Shown: positions 1 to 9,728, counted from the stretch's first letter. The stretch: DNA of 33,476 nt from Opitutus sp. GAS368 (GCA_945859965.1 CAMAPG010000005.1:1-33476); one strand, 5' to 3'. The notes: generated by a model not told the origin, from the letters alone. A program made the numbers and translations.

Positions 1-480
1 CGCGCCCCACTGCAGGGCCTGCATCCCGCCCATCGAGGCGCCCGCCACGGCCAAAACCGTTTTCAAGCCCAGTGCCTGCGTCAGCAGCCGGTGATGCGCG
101 GCCACCATGTCGCGAATGCCAAACCGGGGGAAATCGGGTCCCGGTTGGCTCCGACTGTTGCTCGGGCTGGTCGTCAGCCCGTTGCCGATCGAGTCGATCA
201 CGACAATCCGAAAACGCTCCGGGTCGATGGCTTTTCCCGCGCCAATTAAAAAATCCAGGCGATGATGGTTCGATCCGATCGCGGTGAATCCGATGACGGT
301 GCGTTCTCCGCTGGGATCGGGAATCCCGTGCTCCACATAACTGATCCCGAAGTCCCGGATGACCTGGCCGGACTCGAGGGCGAAGTCACCCACCTCGTGC
401 CACCGATGCGGCGCATCCCTCTGCCCGGCGGCGAGGGCAGGGTGACGCCGGGCCACATGGCTGGGAGAGGATTCGCTCAC
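1..480 (-). CDS. MetX-like alpha/beta hydrolase (homoserine O-acetyltransferase family), C-terminus truncated by window start
   Basis: Minus-strand translation from GTG at 480: VSESSPSHVARRHPALAAGQRDAPHRWHEVGDFALESGQVIRDFGISYVEHGIPDP...AVAGASMGGMQALQWGA. The GASMGGMQALQW nucleophile elbow is typical of MetX-type acyltransferases. The start overlaps the upstream ADH stop by 4 nt (GTGA). Confidence 0.8.
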   Translation of the reverse strand, partial: MSESSPSHVARRHPALAAGQRDAPHRWHEVGDFALESGQVIRDFGISYVEHGIPDPSGERTVIGFTAIGSNHHRLDFLIGAGKAIDPERFRIVVIDSIGNGLTTSPSNSRSQPGPDFPRFGIRDMVAAHHRLLTQALGLKTVLAVAGASMGGMQALQWGA

Positions 481-1586
481 GAATCAAAAAGAATGACCGA
501 CCGGATCACTTCGCCACGCTTTAAGGCGGCGAACCCTTCGTTGATTTCCGAAAGGCCGATGCGGCGGCTGATGAGTTCCTCCAGCCGCAACTCCCCGTTG
601 AGATAGTGTTCCGCCAGCAGGGGGAAATCGCGCGCGGGACGGGCGCCGCCATAGGACGAGCGCACGATGCGTTTCTCCTGCATCAGGGAGCCCCAGCGAA
701 AGGAGAGGTCGTCGTTGATGCCCACCTTGCCCAGCCAAACGACCTGCCCGCCGGGTCGAACCGCCTCGACGGAGGTGCGGAAAGCTACCGGAGCGCCTGC
801 CGCCTCGAAAACGGCGTCGGCGCCGCGCCCCTGGGTCAACGATTGCACCACGGCCACCGGATCCTCGCGCAACGGGTTGATCACATGCGTCGCGCCAACC
901 GCGCGGGCGATGGCGAGTTTTTCATCCGAGAGATCCACCGCGATGATCTGTGCGGCCCCGGCCAGTCTCGCGCCCTGCACCGCGGATAGTCCGACGGCGC
1001 CACAACCGATGACCATCGCCGTTTCTCCTTGGTGCAGTTTGGCGATGCGGGTCACGGCGCCGACGCCGGTCATCACCCCGCAGCCGATGAGACATGCGAC
1101 ATCGAACGGAAGCGCATCCGGAACCCGGATGGCACTCTGGGCCGGCACCACGCAGTACTGGCTGAACGCACCCAGGTACATCAGGTTGTGCACCGGTGCT
1201 CCGTCGCCGGTCTTGTACAACACGCGGCCGTCGTACCCGCATGACTTCGGACGCTGCGCGACATAGGTTTCGCAAAGGATCGGCTGGTCCCGGTCGCAAT
1301 AGAAACAATGCCCGCAGTGCGGATTCCAGTGGAGGACGACGTGATCGCCCGCCGTGAGCAAGTGCACGTCCGCGCCGACGCGCTCAACGATCCCCGCGCC
1401 TTCGTGGCCGAGGATGATGGGCACGGGGCTGGCCAGCTGGCCTTCGATCACCTCGAGGTCGGTGTGACAGAGGCCCGCCGCCTGCATGCGCACGAGCACG
1501 TCACCCGGCGCGAGCTCGTCCGTCTCGACGGTTTCAATCGTCAGCGGAGCCCGGGTCTGACGCAGAACGGCAGCCTGGAAGCGCAT
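477..1586 (-). CDS. Zn-dependent alcohol dehydrogenase (MDR superfamily, class III-like)
   Basis: 369 aa; GHEGAGIVERVG, structural-zinc cysteine cluster HCGHCFYCDRDQPILC, Rossmann motif VIGCGAVGLSAVQGA. Confidence 0.92.
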   Translation of the reverse strand: MRFQAAVLRQTRAPLTIETVETDELAPGDVLVRMQAAGLCHTDLEVIEGQLASPVPIILGHEGAGIVERVGADVHLLTAGDHVVLHWNPHCGHCFYCDRDQPILCETYVAQRPKSCGYDGRVLYKTGDGAPVHNLMYLGAFSQYCVVPAQSAIRVPDALPFDVACLIGCGVMTGVGAVTRIAKLHQGETAMVIGCGAVGLSAVQGARLAGAAQIIAVDLSDEKLAIARAVGATHVINPLREDPVAVVQSLTQGRGADAVFEAAGAPVAFRTSVEAVRPGGQVVWLGKVGINDDLSFRWGSLMQEKRIVRSSYGGARPARDFPLLAEHYLNGELRLEELISRRIGLSEINEGFAALKRGEVIRSVILFDS

Positions 1587-1591
1587 GGCCG

Positions 1592-2464
1592 CTATTTCGC
1601 TGCAGCCGGTTTCTTTTCGTCGACGATGCTCGAACGGATTCTTTGGACGATGGCGGAGTGCTTGGCCGTGAGGTCCTCGCCGCTGCCACTCTTGATCGGC
1701 TCGGCGAGCTCAAAGTGACCGTAGGTGTCGCGGCCGCGGACCAGCATGCCGATCGGTTTCTTCGGACTTTCCTGGTGGACCTCGGTGCTGACGTAACGGA
1801 TCGCGAGCCCGATGCGCGGAGTGTCCTTCGATTGGTTGGGATTGGAGCCGTGGACAATCCAGATGTTGTGGAGCGACATCTCGCCCGGCATGAGGGCCAG
1901 GTCGACCGCGTTCTTCTCGTCGACCTCGACCGCGATTTCCTGCCCGCGGGACAGCGCGTTGTTCTGATTGTCGGTCTGGCGCTGCGGCATGGCCGGCGTC
2001 AAGTGGGTGCCGGGAGCGATCCGCATGCAGCCGGTGACCGGCTGGCTCGGGGTCAGGGCGACCCACGCGGTCACGACCTTCGGCGGGCTGAGTTTCCAGT
2101 ACGTTCCGTCCTGGTGCCAGCTGATGAAGGTTTTGTCCCCGATCATTTTCGTGAACCAATTCGTATTCCAGGCAATGAAGTTGGGCCCGAGGACGCTTTC
2201 CACCGAGGCGAGAATCCGGGGATGGGTGACGATCTCATGCACCCATGGGAGTATGAAGTGCGTTTCCGAGAAAACCTGGTAGCGCTCGCGCGGGGACATC
2301 GCCGCGAGACGCTCCCGGTTGCGGTCGGAGTATTCCATGTACGAGGCCAGAAACCGGGCGGTTTCGTGCGGTTCCAGCGCCGGGAGAGGGCAGAGGTAAC
2401 CGTTCTTTTCAAAGCTCAACCGTTGCGCTTCACTCAGGCGGCCGGACAGGGTGGGGGAGGACAT
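1592..2464 (-). CDS. Phytanoyl-CoA dioxygenase (PhyH) family Fe(II)/2-oxoglutarate oxygenase
   Basis: 290 aa; SWHQDGTYWKL (HxD) and distal LHNIWIVHGSNPNQSKDTPRIGLAIRY (H...R); PhyH-like overall pattern. Confidence 0.88.
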   Translation of the reverse strand: MSSPTLSGRLSEAQRLSFEKNGYLCPLPALEPHETARFLASYMEYSDRNRERLAAMSPRERYQVFSETHFILPWVHEIVTHPRILASVESVLGPNFIAWNTNWFTKMIGDKTFISWHQDGTYWKLSPPKVVTAWVALTPSQPVTGCMRIAPGTHLTPAMPQRQTDNQNNALSRGQEIAVEVDEKNAVDLALMPGEMSLHNIWIVHGSNPNQSKDTPRIGLAIRYVSTEVHQESPKKPIGMLVRGRDTYGHFELAEPIKSGSGEDLTAKHSAIVQRIRSSIVDEKKPAAAK

Positions 2465-2595
2465 GATTTTTTGGGGTTGGGGTGAACCGCGCAGACCAGG
2501 CTGCCGCGGCCCCCGTATCTTAGCGAAGAAGACAGGCGTTGACCATAGGGACTACCTGATAAGTGTATGGAGTTTATGACCGGTCGTTGACGTCG

Positions 2596-3273
2596 ATGAA
2601 CCGCTATCCCTGGAAACTTTTGCCTCGTTTGGCCTCGGAGATAGAGCATCACCGGCCAGAGGGAGCCCACGCGGATTTGGCGGCCTTGCTCCGGGTCACG
2701 TGGCAGCAGAGCGAAGGGGATGTGACGGTGTGGAAACTCCGCTGTGCCCAGATCGCCAGCATGTGCGTCCGGGGGGCGATGCTGGGCGGAGCTCCGAGCG
2801 ACGACTCAATGTACGGACTCTTGCGCCTGCTGCGGCGGCTGAGCTCGAAAAAAACGATGAAAGCCGTCCAGACGGCGATGCGCGCCTATCTGGACGAGCT
2901 GCTGGCTCAGGCGCGTCCCACCCAATTCACTACGATGGAGCGGATCGTCGCCGAAATGCGCCAGCGCATGCAGGAGACGCTCGGGGTTTCCCAATCGCTG
3001 GCGCAGTACAGCCAGCTGTTCGGCGTCAGCGAAGGACACCTCTCCCGCAGCTTTGCGGCGATTGCCGGGCAAAGCTTTCGCGCCGAACGCCGGCACATCC
3101 GGATGGCCGCGGCCTGCCAGATGCTCAGCGGCTCCAACCTGAAAATCGTCGCGGTGGCCCAGCGTCTCGGCATCGCCGATCCGTCCCAGTTCGTCGCCGA
3201 CTTCCGGGAGGAGTTTGGCGTCACCCCCGGCGAATACCGGAAAAACCATGCGGTCCTTGCAACCCAGCAGTGA
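2596..3273 (+). CDS. AraC-family transcriptional regulator
   Basis: C-terminal two-HTH domain: LAQYSQLFGVSEGHLSRSFAAIAGQSFRAERRHIRMAAACQMLSGSNLKIVAVAQRLGIADPSQFVADFREEFGVTPGEYRK. Longest ORF starts at 2563; the ATG at 2596 is an alternative. Confidence 0.9.
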   Translation: MNRYPWKLLPRLASEIEHHRPEGAHADLAALLRVTWQQSEGDVTVWKLRCAQIASMCVRGAMLGGAPSDDSMYGLLRLLRRLSSKKTMKAVQTAMRAYLDELLAQARPTQFTTMERIVAEMRQRMQETLGVSQSLAQYSQLFGVSEGHLSRSFAAIAGQSFRAERRHIRMAAACQMLSGSNLKIVAVAQRLGIADPSQFVADFREEFGVTPGEYRKNHAVLATQQ

Positions 3274-3388
3274 GCTCTGGGCGTGTCCTGATTTCTCCGG
3301 CTCTGCTCCCAATGAATGGTCCCTTTTCTCATATTCGTTCCCATTGCGCCCCTTGCCGTTCGAGAACCGTGGATCGGCGGACGATTCT

Positions 3389-3413
3389 GACTTTCACCTA
3401 TTAAGTGAAAGTC
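3389..3413. repeat. Near-perfect 25-bp palindrome GACTTTCACCTATTAAGTGAAAGTC (copy A)
   Basis: 9-bp perfect arms GACTTTCAC/GTGAAAGTC around CTATTAA; 11 of 12 symmetric pairs match. Copy B at 3504-3528 is its exact reverse complement. Confidence 0.95.
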
Positions 3414-3503
3414 TGTTATCAGCCACGGGGGAACCAAAGAGCGATGGAGCCGTGTCCTGACTGCTGGAAGCGGCGCCGGGAGAGGGCCGGCAGGGGCTGG
3501 ATC

Positions 3504-3528
3504 GACTTTCACTTAATAGGTGAAAGTC
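3504..3528. repeat. Near-perfect 25-bp palindrome GACTTTCACTTAATAGGTGAAAGTC (copy B, inverted relative to copy A)
   Basis: Exact reverse complement of 3389-3413, separated by 90 bp. Confidence 0.95.
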
Positions 3529-3803
3529 GAATCGGGTCGGTGGATCGATTCCCTCGGTCCGCCTTCGTGTCATTGTCCCTTTGTGGTGCACCTTCCGTAT
3601 TCTGAAAAATCACGGGATGCGGCCGCGGCAACGTTTCGATCGTCGCACTGCGTTCTCTGCTACTCGGAATCTCGAGCATGAGAACGATTACGAAAATGAG
3701 GGACGAGGATGATTTATACGGTCCGCCTGCGAAATTAGGCCACCACCCGTTTGCGCCATCGCTTGCGTTTAATTCCGGATTATCACGTCATTTTCCAAGA
3801 ACC

Positions 3804-5486
3804 ATGATGACCAGTCGTTTTTTATGGCCGGACCAGCGCGTGATCAGCCGTCTTGCCCGCTTGGGAATAGCGTTTCTGGCCATGGTCGCGGTCAGGCCGG
3901 GTTGTTTGGCAGGAAGTGCCGCCTTCCGGGACAGAACCGATGAAATCCGGGTGGTGGATGTTGCCAAAATAAAGCGGCCGGGTGCCACCGTCACCGGAGT
4001 GGAGTTGCTGCCGGCCGGCAGTTTCAGCTCCCCGGCGGGGTCCGAGATCTTTCCGGGTTTGCCGGCATTTTGTCGTGCGTGGGCCACCCTGCAGTCCGCC
4101 CAGGATTCAAACATCACCATCGAGGTGTGGATGCCGCGGGAAAAATGGAACGGACGATTCCTTGGGACGGGCAATGGCGGAGGAGGCGGGAAGATCGTCT
4201 ACGCCGCGTTGGCGGCGGGTTTGAAGTTCGGTTATGCCGTCGCCAATACTGATTTGGGCACGTCGCCCAATCCGGAGGCAGTCATCGATCATCCGGACCG
4301 CTGGAGGGACTTCGGAGGACGCGCGACGCATGAGATGACCTTGATGGCAAAGGCCATGGTGCAGGCCTATTATAACAAGCCTCCGCATCATTCCTATTTT
4401 GTGGGCAGTTCCACCGGCGGGCAACAGGCCCTGGCGGAGGCGCAGCTCCATCCCGACGATTACGATGGAATCATCGCCGGCACTCCGGGAAATAACCGCA
4501 CCCATTTGCATGTCATGTTTGTGTGGAATTGGCAGGCGTTGCACGAGAGTCCGGGCAGCGCATTCACCCCCGAGCAGGCGACGCTGGTCACCAACGCGGT
4601 GGTGAAGGCCCGTGCCGGGAAAGACGGGGGCGCGCCGGCGGACGATTTTTTGACGGACCCGCGAATGAGCCGGTTTAATCCGGAGACATTGCTGAAGCCG
4701 GCCAAGGGTGGAGTTGCCGGGGGCGCCTATCTGACCCGGGAGCAGGTGCGTGCCCTGCAAAAAATTTACGCGGGCCCCGTGAATCCACGGACGGGCGAGA
4801 GGATTTATACTCCGCCTCCCATGGGCAGTGAGCGGACCATGGGGCTGGTGGTCCCGGAGGATCCGCGGTCCGCCCCGCCGCATTCCTATTTGTTCAGGTG
4901 GGTGTTTGGCTCCGGATATGACTGTGCCCGGTTCGATTTTGACCGCGATCTCGACCGGCTGGATGAAGGGCTGGCGCCGCTCCTCAACGCGAATAATCCC
5001 GATCTCTCCGCCCTGCGGGCCCGCGGGGGAAAAATTCTGATGTATTCGGGCACGGCCGATCCCGTCACCCCGTTCCAGGATGCGGTCAATTATTACGAAC
5101 GCGTGATCGAAGCCCAGGGCGGGCTGGCCACGACTCAGGACTTCTTCCGTTATTTTATTGTGCCCGGTTTGGCCCATGGCAGCGGCGGACCCGGGCTGAA
5201 CGATTTCGGGCAAAAGCTCAGTTTGCACGTCCCGCTCGATGCGGGGCACCATGCCTTGATGGCGCTGGTGAAATGGGTGGAGGAAGGCGTTCCGCCGAAC
5301 GAGATCATTGCCACGGCTTTTATCCAGGGTGACCCGGCGAAGGGCATTCGTTTTCAGCGGCCCATTTATCCCTATCCGCAATTTCCCCATTATCGCGAAG
5401 GCGACGTCAACGCGCCCTCCAGCTACCGGGCGGTGGTTCATCCCCGTGGCCAGGTTTTGGTGCCTGCGGAACGCTATCTTAAATGA
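3804..5486 (+). CDS. Secreted tannase/feruloyl esterase family protein
   Basis: Longest ORF starts at 3678; ATG 3804 gives a signal-like N-terminus. YFVGSSTGGQQALAEAQLHPDDYDGIIAG, YSGTADPVTPFQDAVNYYE and FIVPGLAHGSGGPG match the Ser-Asp-His layout of this family. Confidence 0.88.
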   Translation: MMTSRFLWPDQRVISRLARLGIAFLAMVAVRPGCLAGSAAFRDRTDEIRVVDVAKIKRPGATVTGVELLPAGSFSSPAGSEIFPGLPAFCRAWATLQSAQDSNITIEVWMPREKWNGRFLGTGNGGGGGKIVYAALAAGLKFGYAVANTDLGTSPNPEAVIDHPDRWRDFGGRATHEMTLMAKAMVQAYYNKPPHHSYFVGSSTGGQQALAEAQLHPDDYDGIIAGTPGNNRTHLHVMFVWNWQALHESPGSAFTPEQATLVTNAVVKARAGKDGGAPADDFLTDPRMSRFNPETLLKPAKGGVAGGAYLTREQVRALQKIYAGPVNPRTGERIYTPPPMGSERTMGLVVPEDPRSAPPHSYLFRWVFGSGYDCARFDFDRDLDRLDEGLAPLLNANNPDLSALRARGGKILMYSGTADPVTPFQDAVNYYERVIEAQGGLATTQDFFRYFIVPGLAHGSGGPGLNDFGQKLSLHVPLDAGHHALMALVKWVEEGVPPNEIIATAFIQGDPAKGIRFQRPIYPYPQFPHYREGDVNAPSSYRAVVHPRGQVLVPAERYLK

Positions 5487-5526
5487 ATGCGATGACCCGT
5501 CGCCTGATCCGCTCGCACGAAGGAAA

Positions 5527-6777
5527 TTATTCGGGTGCCCCGGCCGGAATGAGCGGTCGGGTGGCGTCGATTTTCAGCCAGGCGAGGGAGGCGATGACCG
5601 ACATGATGGCGATCGGGACCAAGGGCGCGTTGTAGCTGCCAAACGCTGTCACGATGTAGCCGAATAACACGGTGGTGAGAAATGAACCGATTTGTCCCGC
5701 CGTGTTCATCGCGCCGGTGACCGACCCGGCGTGCTTCCCTCCGACATCGAGGCAGACCGCCCAGGCGGTCGGGAGGGCAAAATCCGAGCAACCATAAGCG
5801 AGGGCGAGGAAAAGCACGGTGAGATACTTGTCGGTCGTGCAGATCGTGGCGACGAGCAGCAGGGCGGTGACCGCGTAGGCACCGCATCCGATCAGGCGCC
5901 GGCCCCATTTCAGTCCGAGCCGCCGGACGAGGGCATCGCTGGCAAATCCGCCCGCGAGATTGGCGCAGGCGCCGAACGCGAAGGGCAGCCAGGAATACGA
6001 AACGAGATCCTGGCGGGTGAAACCGCGCCCATTCTGCAGGAAGGTATGCAACCAGGTCAGGAAGAAAAAACCGCACCACGCATAGGCGTGATACATGAGC
6101 AGGATCCACCATAGGTTGGGCTGCCGCAGGACGGTGCGCCACGGTAGGCCGTGGCTGGGGTCCTTTTCGCCAGTGGTACCGATTTCGGCGAGTTCCTCCT
6201 GGGAAATCCCCGCCTTTTCCTCAGGCCGGTCGCGAAACCAGGCGTACCAGACCGCGGCCCATACCACGCCGACGGCCCCGAAGATATAAAAGCAGGCCCG
6301 CCACCCATAGGCATGCTGGATCGGAATCACGAGCAATGGCGCAAGAACCCCGCCCAGCCGGCTGCACATCCACACGACACCCTGGGCCTTGGCCCGCTCC
6401 ACGACCGGGAACCACCGGGAGATGGCGACCGAAGAATTGGGATAGGCCCCGGCTTCACCCATGCCGAAAAAAAACCGGGTGAGGGCGAGCGGCCAGAAAC
6501 TCCGCATGGCGCCGGTGAGGGCGGTGAACACCGACCACCACACCACGATGCGCGCGAGCACGCGGCGCGGACCGATCCGGTCGCCCAGGGCGCCGCTGGG
6601 GATCTCGAATAATCCATAGGAGAAGACGAATGCGCCCAGGATCCATCCCCACTGTTCCAGGGTGAAGCCGAGGTCCTCCTGAATACTTTTGCCCGCAACG
6701 GAGATGCAAACGCGGTCCAAAAAAGTGATGATCGAAAGACTCGAGAGCAGCGCGAGCACGCGGTACCGGTATTTCAT
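5527..6777 (-). CDS. MFS transporter (anion:cation symporter / hexuronate-type)
   Basis: 12-TM-like hydrophobic pattern; FLDRVCISVAGKSIQEDLGFTLEQWGWILGAFVFSYGLFEIPSGALGDRIGPRRVL. Longest ORF start 6834; ATG 6777 (MKYRYRVLALL) is more likely. Confidence 0.88.
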   Translation of the reverse strand: MKYRYRVLALLSSLSIITFLDRVCISVAGKSIQEDLGFTLEQWGWILGAFVFSYGLFEIPSGALGDRIGPRRVLARIVVWWSVFTALTGAMRSFWPLALTRFFFGMGEAGAYPNSSVAISRWFPVVERAKAQGVVWMCSRLGGVLAPLLVIPIQHAYGWRACFYIFGAVGVVWAAVWYAWFRDRPEEKAGISQEELAEIGTTGEKDPSHGLPWRTVLRQPNLWWILLMYHAYAWCGFFFLTWLHTFLQNGRGFTRQDLVSYSWLPFAFGACANLAGGFASDALVRRLGLKWGRRLIGCGAYAVTALLLVATICTTDKYLTVLFLALAYGCSDFALPTAWAVCLDVGGKHAGSVTGAMNTAGQIGSFLTTVLFGYIVTAFGSYNAPLVPIAIMSVIASLAWLKIDATRPLIPAGAPE

Positions 6778-6971
6778 CGTCGGGGAATGAGGGCGGGGTG
6801 GTCGCAGCAGCAGGCTGCGGATCTTCAAAGGCAAACTCCTGGTCGAATGATTTGCACATCATTTCGCAGGGTTCGTTTCACCCTGGAATTTTGCTGCGTC
6901 CCAATTCCACCATGGGACAGCAGAGTCTGCCCGCGACTTAGCCAACCCTACCGGCTGATATTCGTGCACGC

Positions 6972-8303
6972 CTATTTATTTCTGAGAGGAGGAGCGGGAG
7001 CTTGCCAGACAGCGCCATTCGGAAAGCTGTAGTCACGCAAAGAGGCGGCTTTGATTTCGATGCTGTAGCCGGGCCGGTTTGGCGGCAAATACCGGCCGGC
7101 GCGGATGACACAGGGGTCGAGGAAGTGTTCGTGGAGATGATCCACATATTCGATCAGGCGGTTTTCCATCGAGCCGGAGACACAAACATAATCCCACATT
7201 TGCAGGTGTTGCACGTACTCGCACAGCCCGACGCCACCTGCATGCGGGCAAACGGGCACGCCAAACTTGGCGGCGAGCAGGTAGACCGAGAGTACCTCGT
7301 TCACGCCACCGAGCCGGCAGCTGTCGATCTGGCAAAACGAGATGGCGCGGGCCTGCAGCAATTGTTTGAAGAGCACGCGGTTCATCCCGTGTTCGCCGGT
7401 GGCGACGCCGATGCCCAAGGGCTCCAGTGCGCGCGCGATCGCCGCGTGTCCAAGCACGTCATCCGGCGAGGTCGGCTCCTCGATCCACCACGGGTTGACG
7501 GCGGCCAGCTCGCGCATTTTCGTGATGGCCTCGCCCACGTCCCAGCGCTGGTTGGCATCCATCATCAGCTTCCGCCCGGGACCGATCTCCCGCCGGATGA
7601 GCGCCGCACGGCGGAGATCGTCGGCATGGTCTGCGCCCACCTTGATTTTGAAATGGTTCCAGCCCGCCGCGATGCCCTCGCGGCACAGCCGGATGATTTT
7701 CTCATCCGGATAACCCAGCCACCCCGCGGAGGTGGTGTAGGCCGGGTAGCCGTCGCGTTCGAGTTCCGCCACGCGACGGGCCCGCGACGGAGCCTGGGCG
7801 CGCAGGAGTTCCAGCGCCTCGGCGGGAGACAGGGCGTCGGTCAGATACCGGAAGTCGATGCAGGCCACGAGTTGCTCGGGACTCAAATCGCAGAGCAGGC
7901 GCCAGAGCGGCTTGCCCTGTTGTTTGGCGTAAAGATCCCAGAGTGCGTTGACGACGGCGGCCGTGGCGAGATGGATGACACCTTTCTCCGGACCGAGCCA
8001 GCGGAGTTGGGAATCCCCGGTCACGCGTTTCCAGAATTCCCCGGGAGCGGAGGCGAACGTGGCGAGATCCTGCCCGACCACGAGGGGCCGCAGGCATTCG
8101 ACCGCCTGGCAGACCACTTCGTTGCCGCGACCGATCGTAAACGTCAGGCCATGGCCTTCGCCGCCGCCCTCCGTGGTCAGCACGACATACGCGGCCGAAT
8201 AATCCGGATCGGGATTCATGGCATCGGATCCGTCGAGCGAGCGGGAGGTGGGAAAGCGCAGGTCGATGACCCGCAGCTGGGTAATTTTCCCGGAATAATT
8301 CAT
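6972..8303 (-). CDS. L-fuconate dehydratase-like enolase superfamily enzyme
   Basis: Start at ATG 8303 ([42 protein letters not shown]); KIK motif FKIKVGAD, metal ligands MMDANQRWD / [10 protein letters not shown] / ATGEH, closely resembling characterised fuconate dehydratases. Confidence 0.85.
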   Translation of the reverse strand: MNYSGKITQLRVIDLRFPTSRSLDGSDAMNPDPDYSAAYVVLTTEGGGEGHGLTFTIGRGNEVVCQAVECLRPLVVGQDLATFASAPGEFWKRVTGDSQLRWLGPEKGVIHLATAAVVNALWDLYAKQQGKPLWRLLCDLSPEQLVACIDFRYLTDALSPAEALELLRAQAPSRARRVAELERDGYPAYTTSAGWLGYPDEKIIRLCREGIAAGWNHFKIKVGADHADDLRRAALIRREIGPGRKLMMDANQRWDVGEAITKMRELAAVNPWWIEEPTSPDDVLGHAAIARALEPLGIGVATGEHGMNRVLFKQLLQARAISFCQIDSCRLGGVNEVLSVYLLAAKFGVPVCPHAGGVGLCEYVQHLQMWDYVCVSGSMENRLIEYVDHLHEHFLDPCVIRAGRYLPPNRPGYSIEIKAASLRDYSFPNGAVWQAPAPPLRNK

Positions 8304-8404
8304 ATTAAGGGAGGACCTGCGCTTATTCCGCGGTTGGACAACGGAAGGAGCGTGGCGGCCCGTGGGAACAAAGGTCAACTGACTGGGAGTGTTTGCAAAA
8401 TGGT

Positions 8405-8497
8405 TTGTCATTCTGAGCGCAGCGAAGAATCCAGTGAGATTCCGCCGTCGGCTTCGATGTTATCCAAGTGGATTCTTCGCTGCGCTCAGAATGACAA
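8405..8497. repeat. Inverted repeat with 29-bp arms around TCATTCTGAGCGCAGCGAAGAATCCA (SERSEES-type intergenic repeat)
   Basis: Left arm TTGTCATTCTGAGCGCAGCGAAGAATCCA (8405-8433), right arm TGGATTCTTCGCTGCGCTCAGAATGACAA (8469-8497): perfect inverted arms with a 35-nt loop. Confidence 0.95.
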
Positions 8498-8546
8498 CCG
8501 TCGGAAGAGGGGAATTTGCAAACGCGCCCTGTCGCTGACGGCCGGA

Positions 8547-9728
8547 TTACATCCCGAGGGAATCGAGATTTTTGCGCAGGCGGGCGAGCGCTGCCGCGTA
8601 CCGCGCGGGAATAAGGCCGTGTTTGTCCGGTCCCACATCGAGCAGCAGATTGGCGCCGCGCGTGGTCGAGGTGAGATACATGCCGAGCAACTCGGCGTCG
8701 GAGCGCGGCTGGTCGTGCTCGGTGTAGAACCAGTCGTCGCCGATGGGATCGCAGACCTCGCCGGGGATGTAATACTCCGCGCCGTCGACCGTGCGCCATT
8801 TGACATGGCCGGTGGCGGAGTTCGGGAGAAAACGCTCGATGGGCATCAGGTCAGTGGGCCACACGCGGTCGATGTTCATTTCGGAACCGTCGCCGATGCC
8901 GTGATTGTAGAGGATCACGGCGTTGGGCTGGCGGGCCGTGATGTGCTGGTAGAGACGCTGGCGGAAATCGCGAGGCAGGAGATGGGGGATGTCGATCCAC
9001 CATTCCGCCACAGGGCCATAATTATCCATCAACTCGGTGATCTGGGCCCAGTGGAAATCGAGGTATTGCTGGGTGACGAAAGCGGAGCTGCGTCCGTTTG
9101 GGACAGCATTACGGTGGAGGGGCAGTGGCGCGACATTGGGCGAAAGCGAGCCGAACCGGTTATGGTTGTCCCACGAGCAATAATAGAAACCGGGCTTCAC
9201 CCCGCGCTGCTCACAGGATTTGACGAAGGCGCCCACGACATCGGTTTTGTTGCCGGAGGTGCCGACATGGTAATCGTTGAGCCGGGTGGGCCAGAGGCAG
9301 TGACCAGCGACGTGTTTGGTGGTCAGGACCGCGTATTTCATCCCGGTGTCGCGCGCGATCGAGATCCACTGGTCGACGTCGAGCCGGTCGGGCGCGTAGG
9401 TGGTCGAAGGGTCGCTGCCGCTCGGCAGCTCGGCGCTGACAAACGTGCTCATGCCGAAGTGGATGAACATGCCGAACTTCATCGCCTCCCATTGTTGCAA
9501 GGCAGCGACGGACAGCCGCTGGGCCCCGGGCAACTTTGTCGTGTCATTGTCGCGGCTGCGCAGTTTCACGCCCGCGGCGATGGCGGGAATGGGTTTCTCC
9601 TCGGTGGCCTGCCCGCGCAGCGAGGAGCCGAGCGCGAGGGCGGCACCGCTCAAGGCGGAGGTCCGCAGGAAATCACGGCGGGAAAACGAGGAAAGCAAAC
9701 CAGGGGATGAGGGATGATGGGGTTTCAT
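8547..9728 (-). CDS. Alpha-L-fucosidase (GH29), Tat-type signal peptide
   Basis: ATG at 9728; FSRRDFLRTSALSGAALALGSSLRGQA; WEAMKFGMFIHFGMSTF; TKHVAGHCLWPT; MDNYGPVAEWWIDIPH (nucleophile Asp region). Confidence 0.9.
   Translation of the reverse strand: MKPHHPSSPGLLSSFSRRDFLRTSALSGAALALGSSLRGQATEEKPIPAIAAGVKLRSRDNDTTKLPGAQRLSVAALQQWEAMKFGMFIHFGMSTFVSAELPSGSDPSTTYAPDRLDVDQWISIARDTGMKYAVLTTKHVAGHCLWPTRLNDYHVGTSGNKTDVVGAFVKSCEQRGVKPGFYYCSWDNHNRFGSLSPNVAPLPLHRNAVPNGRSSAFVTQQYLDFHWAQITELMDNYGPVAEWWIDIPHLLPRDFRQRLYQHITARQPNAVILYNHGIGDGSEMNIDRVWPTDLMPIERFLPNSATGHVKWRTVDGAEYYIPGEVCDPIGDDWFYTEHDQPRSDAELLGMYLTSTTRGANLLLDVGPDKHGLIPARYAAALARLRKNLDSLGM

Noticed and set aside
4107-5441. 444-aa minus-strand ORF
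   Set aside because: Antisense to the tannase gene; no domain motifs.
8323-8799. 158-aa minus-strand ORF containing [12 protein letters not shown]...WILRCAQND
   Set aside because: Translation of a known type of intergenic inverted repeat plus out-of-frame GH29 sequence; not a real protein.
7002-9710. 902-aa plus-strand ORF
   Set aside because: Antisense to the fuconate dehydratase and GH29 genes, runs through the SERSEES repeat, and shows no recognisable domain; a long open antisense frame is expected at this GC content.
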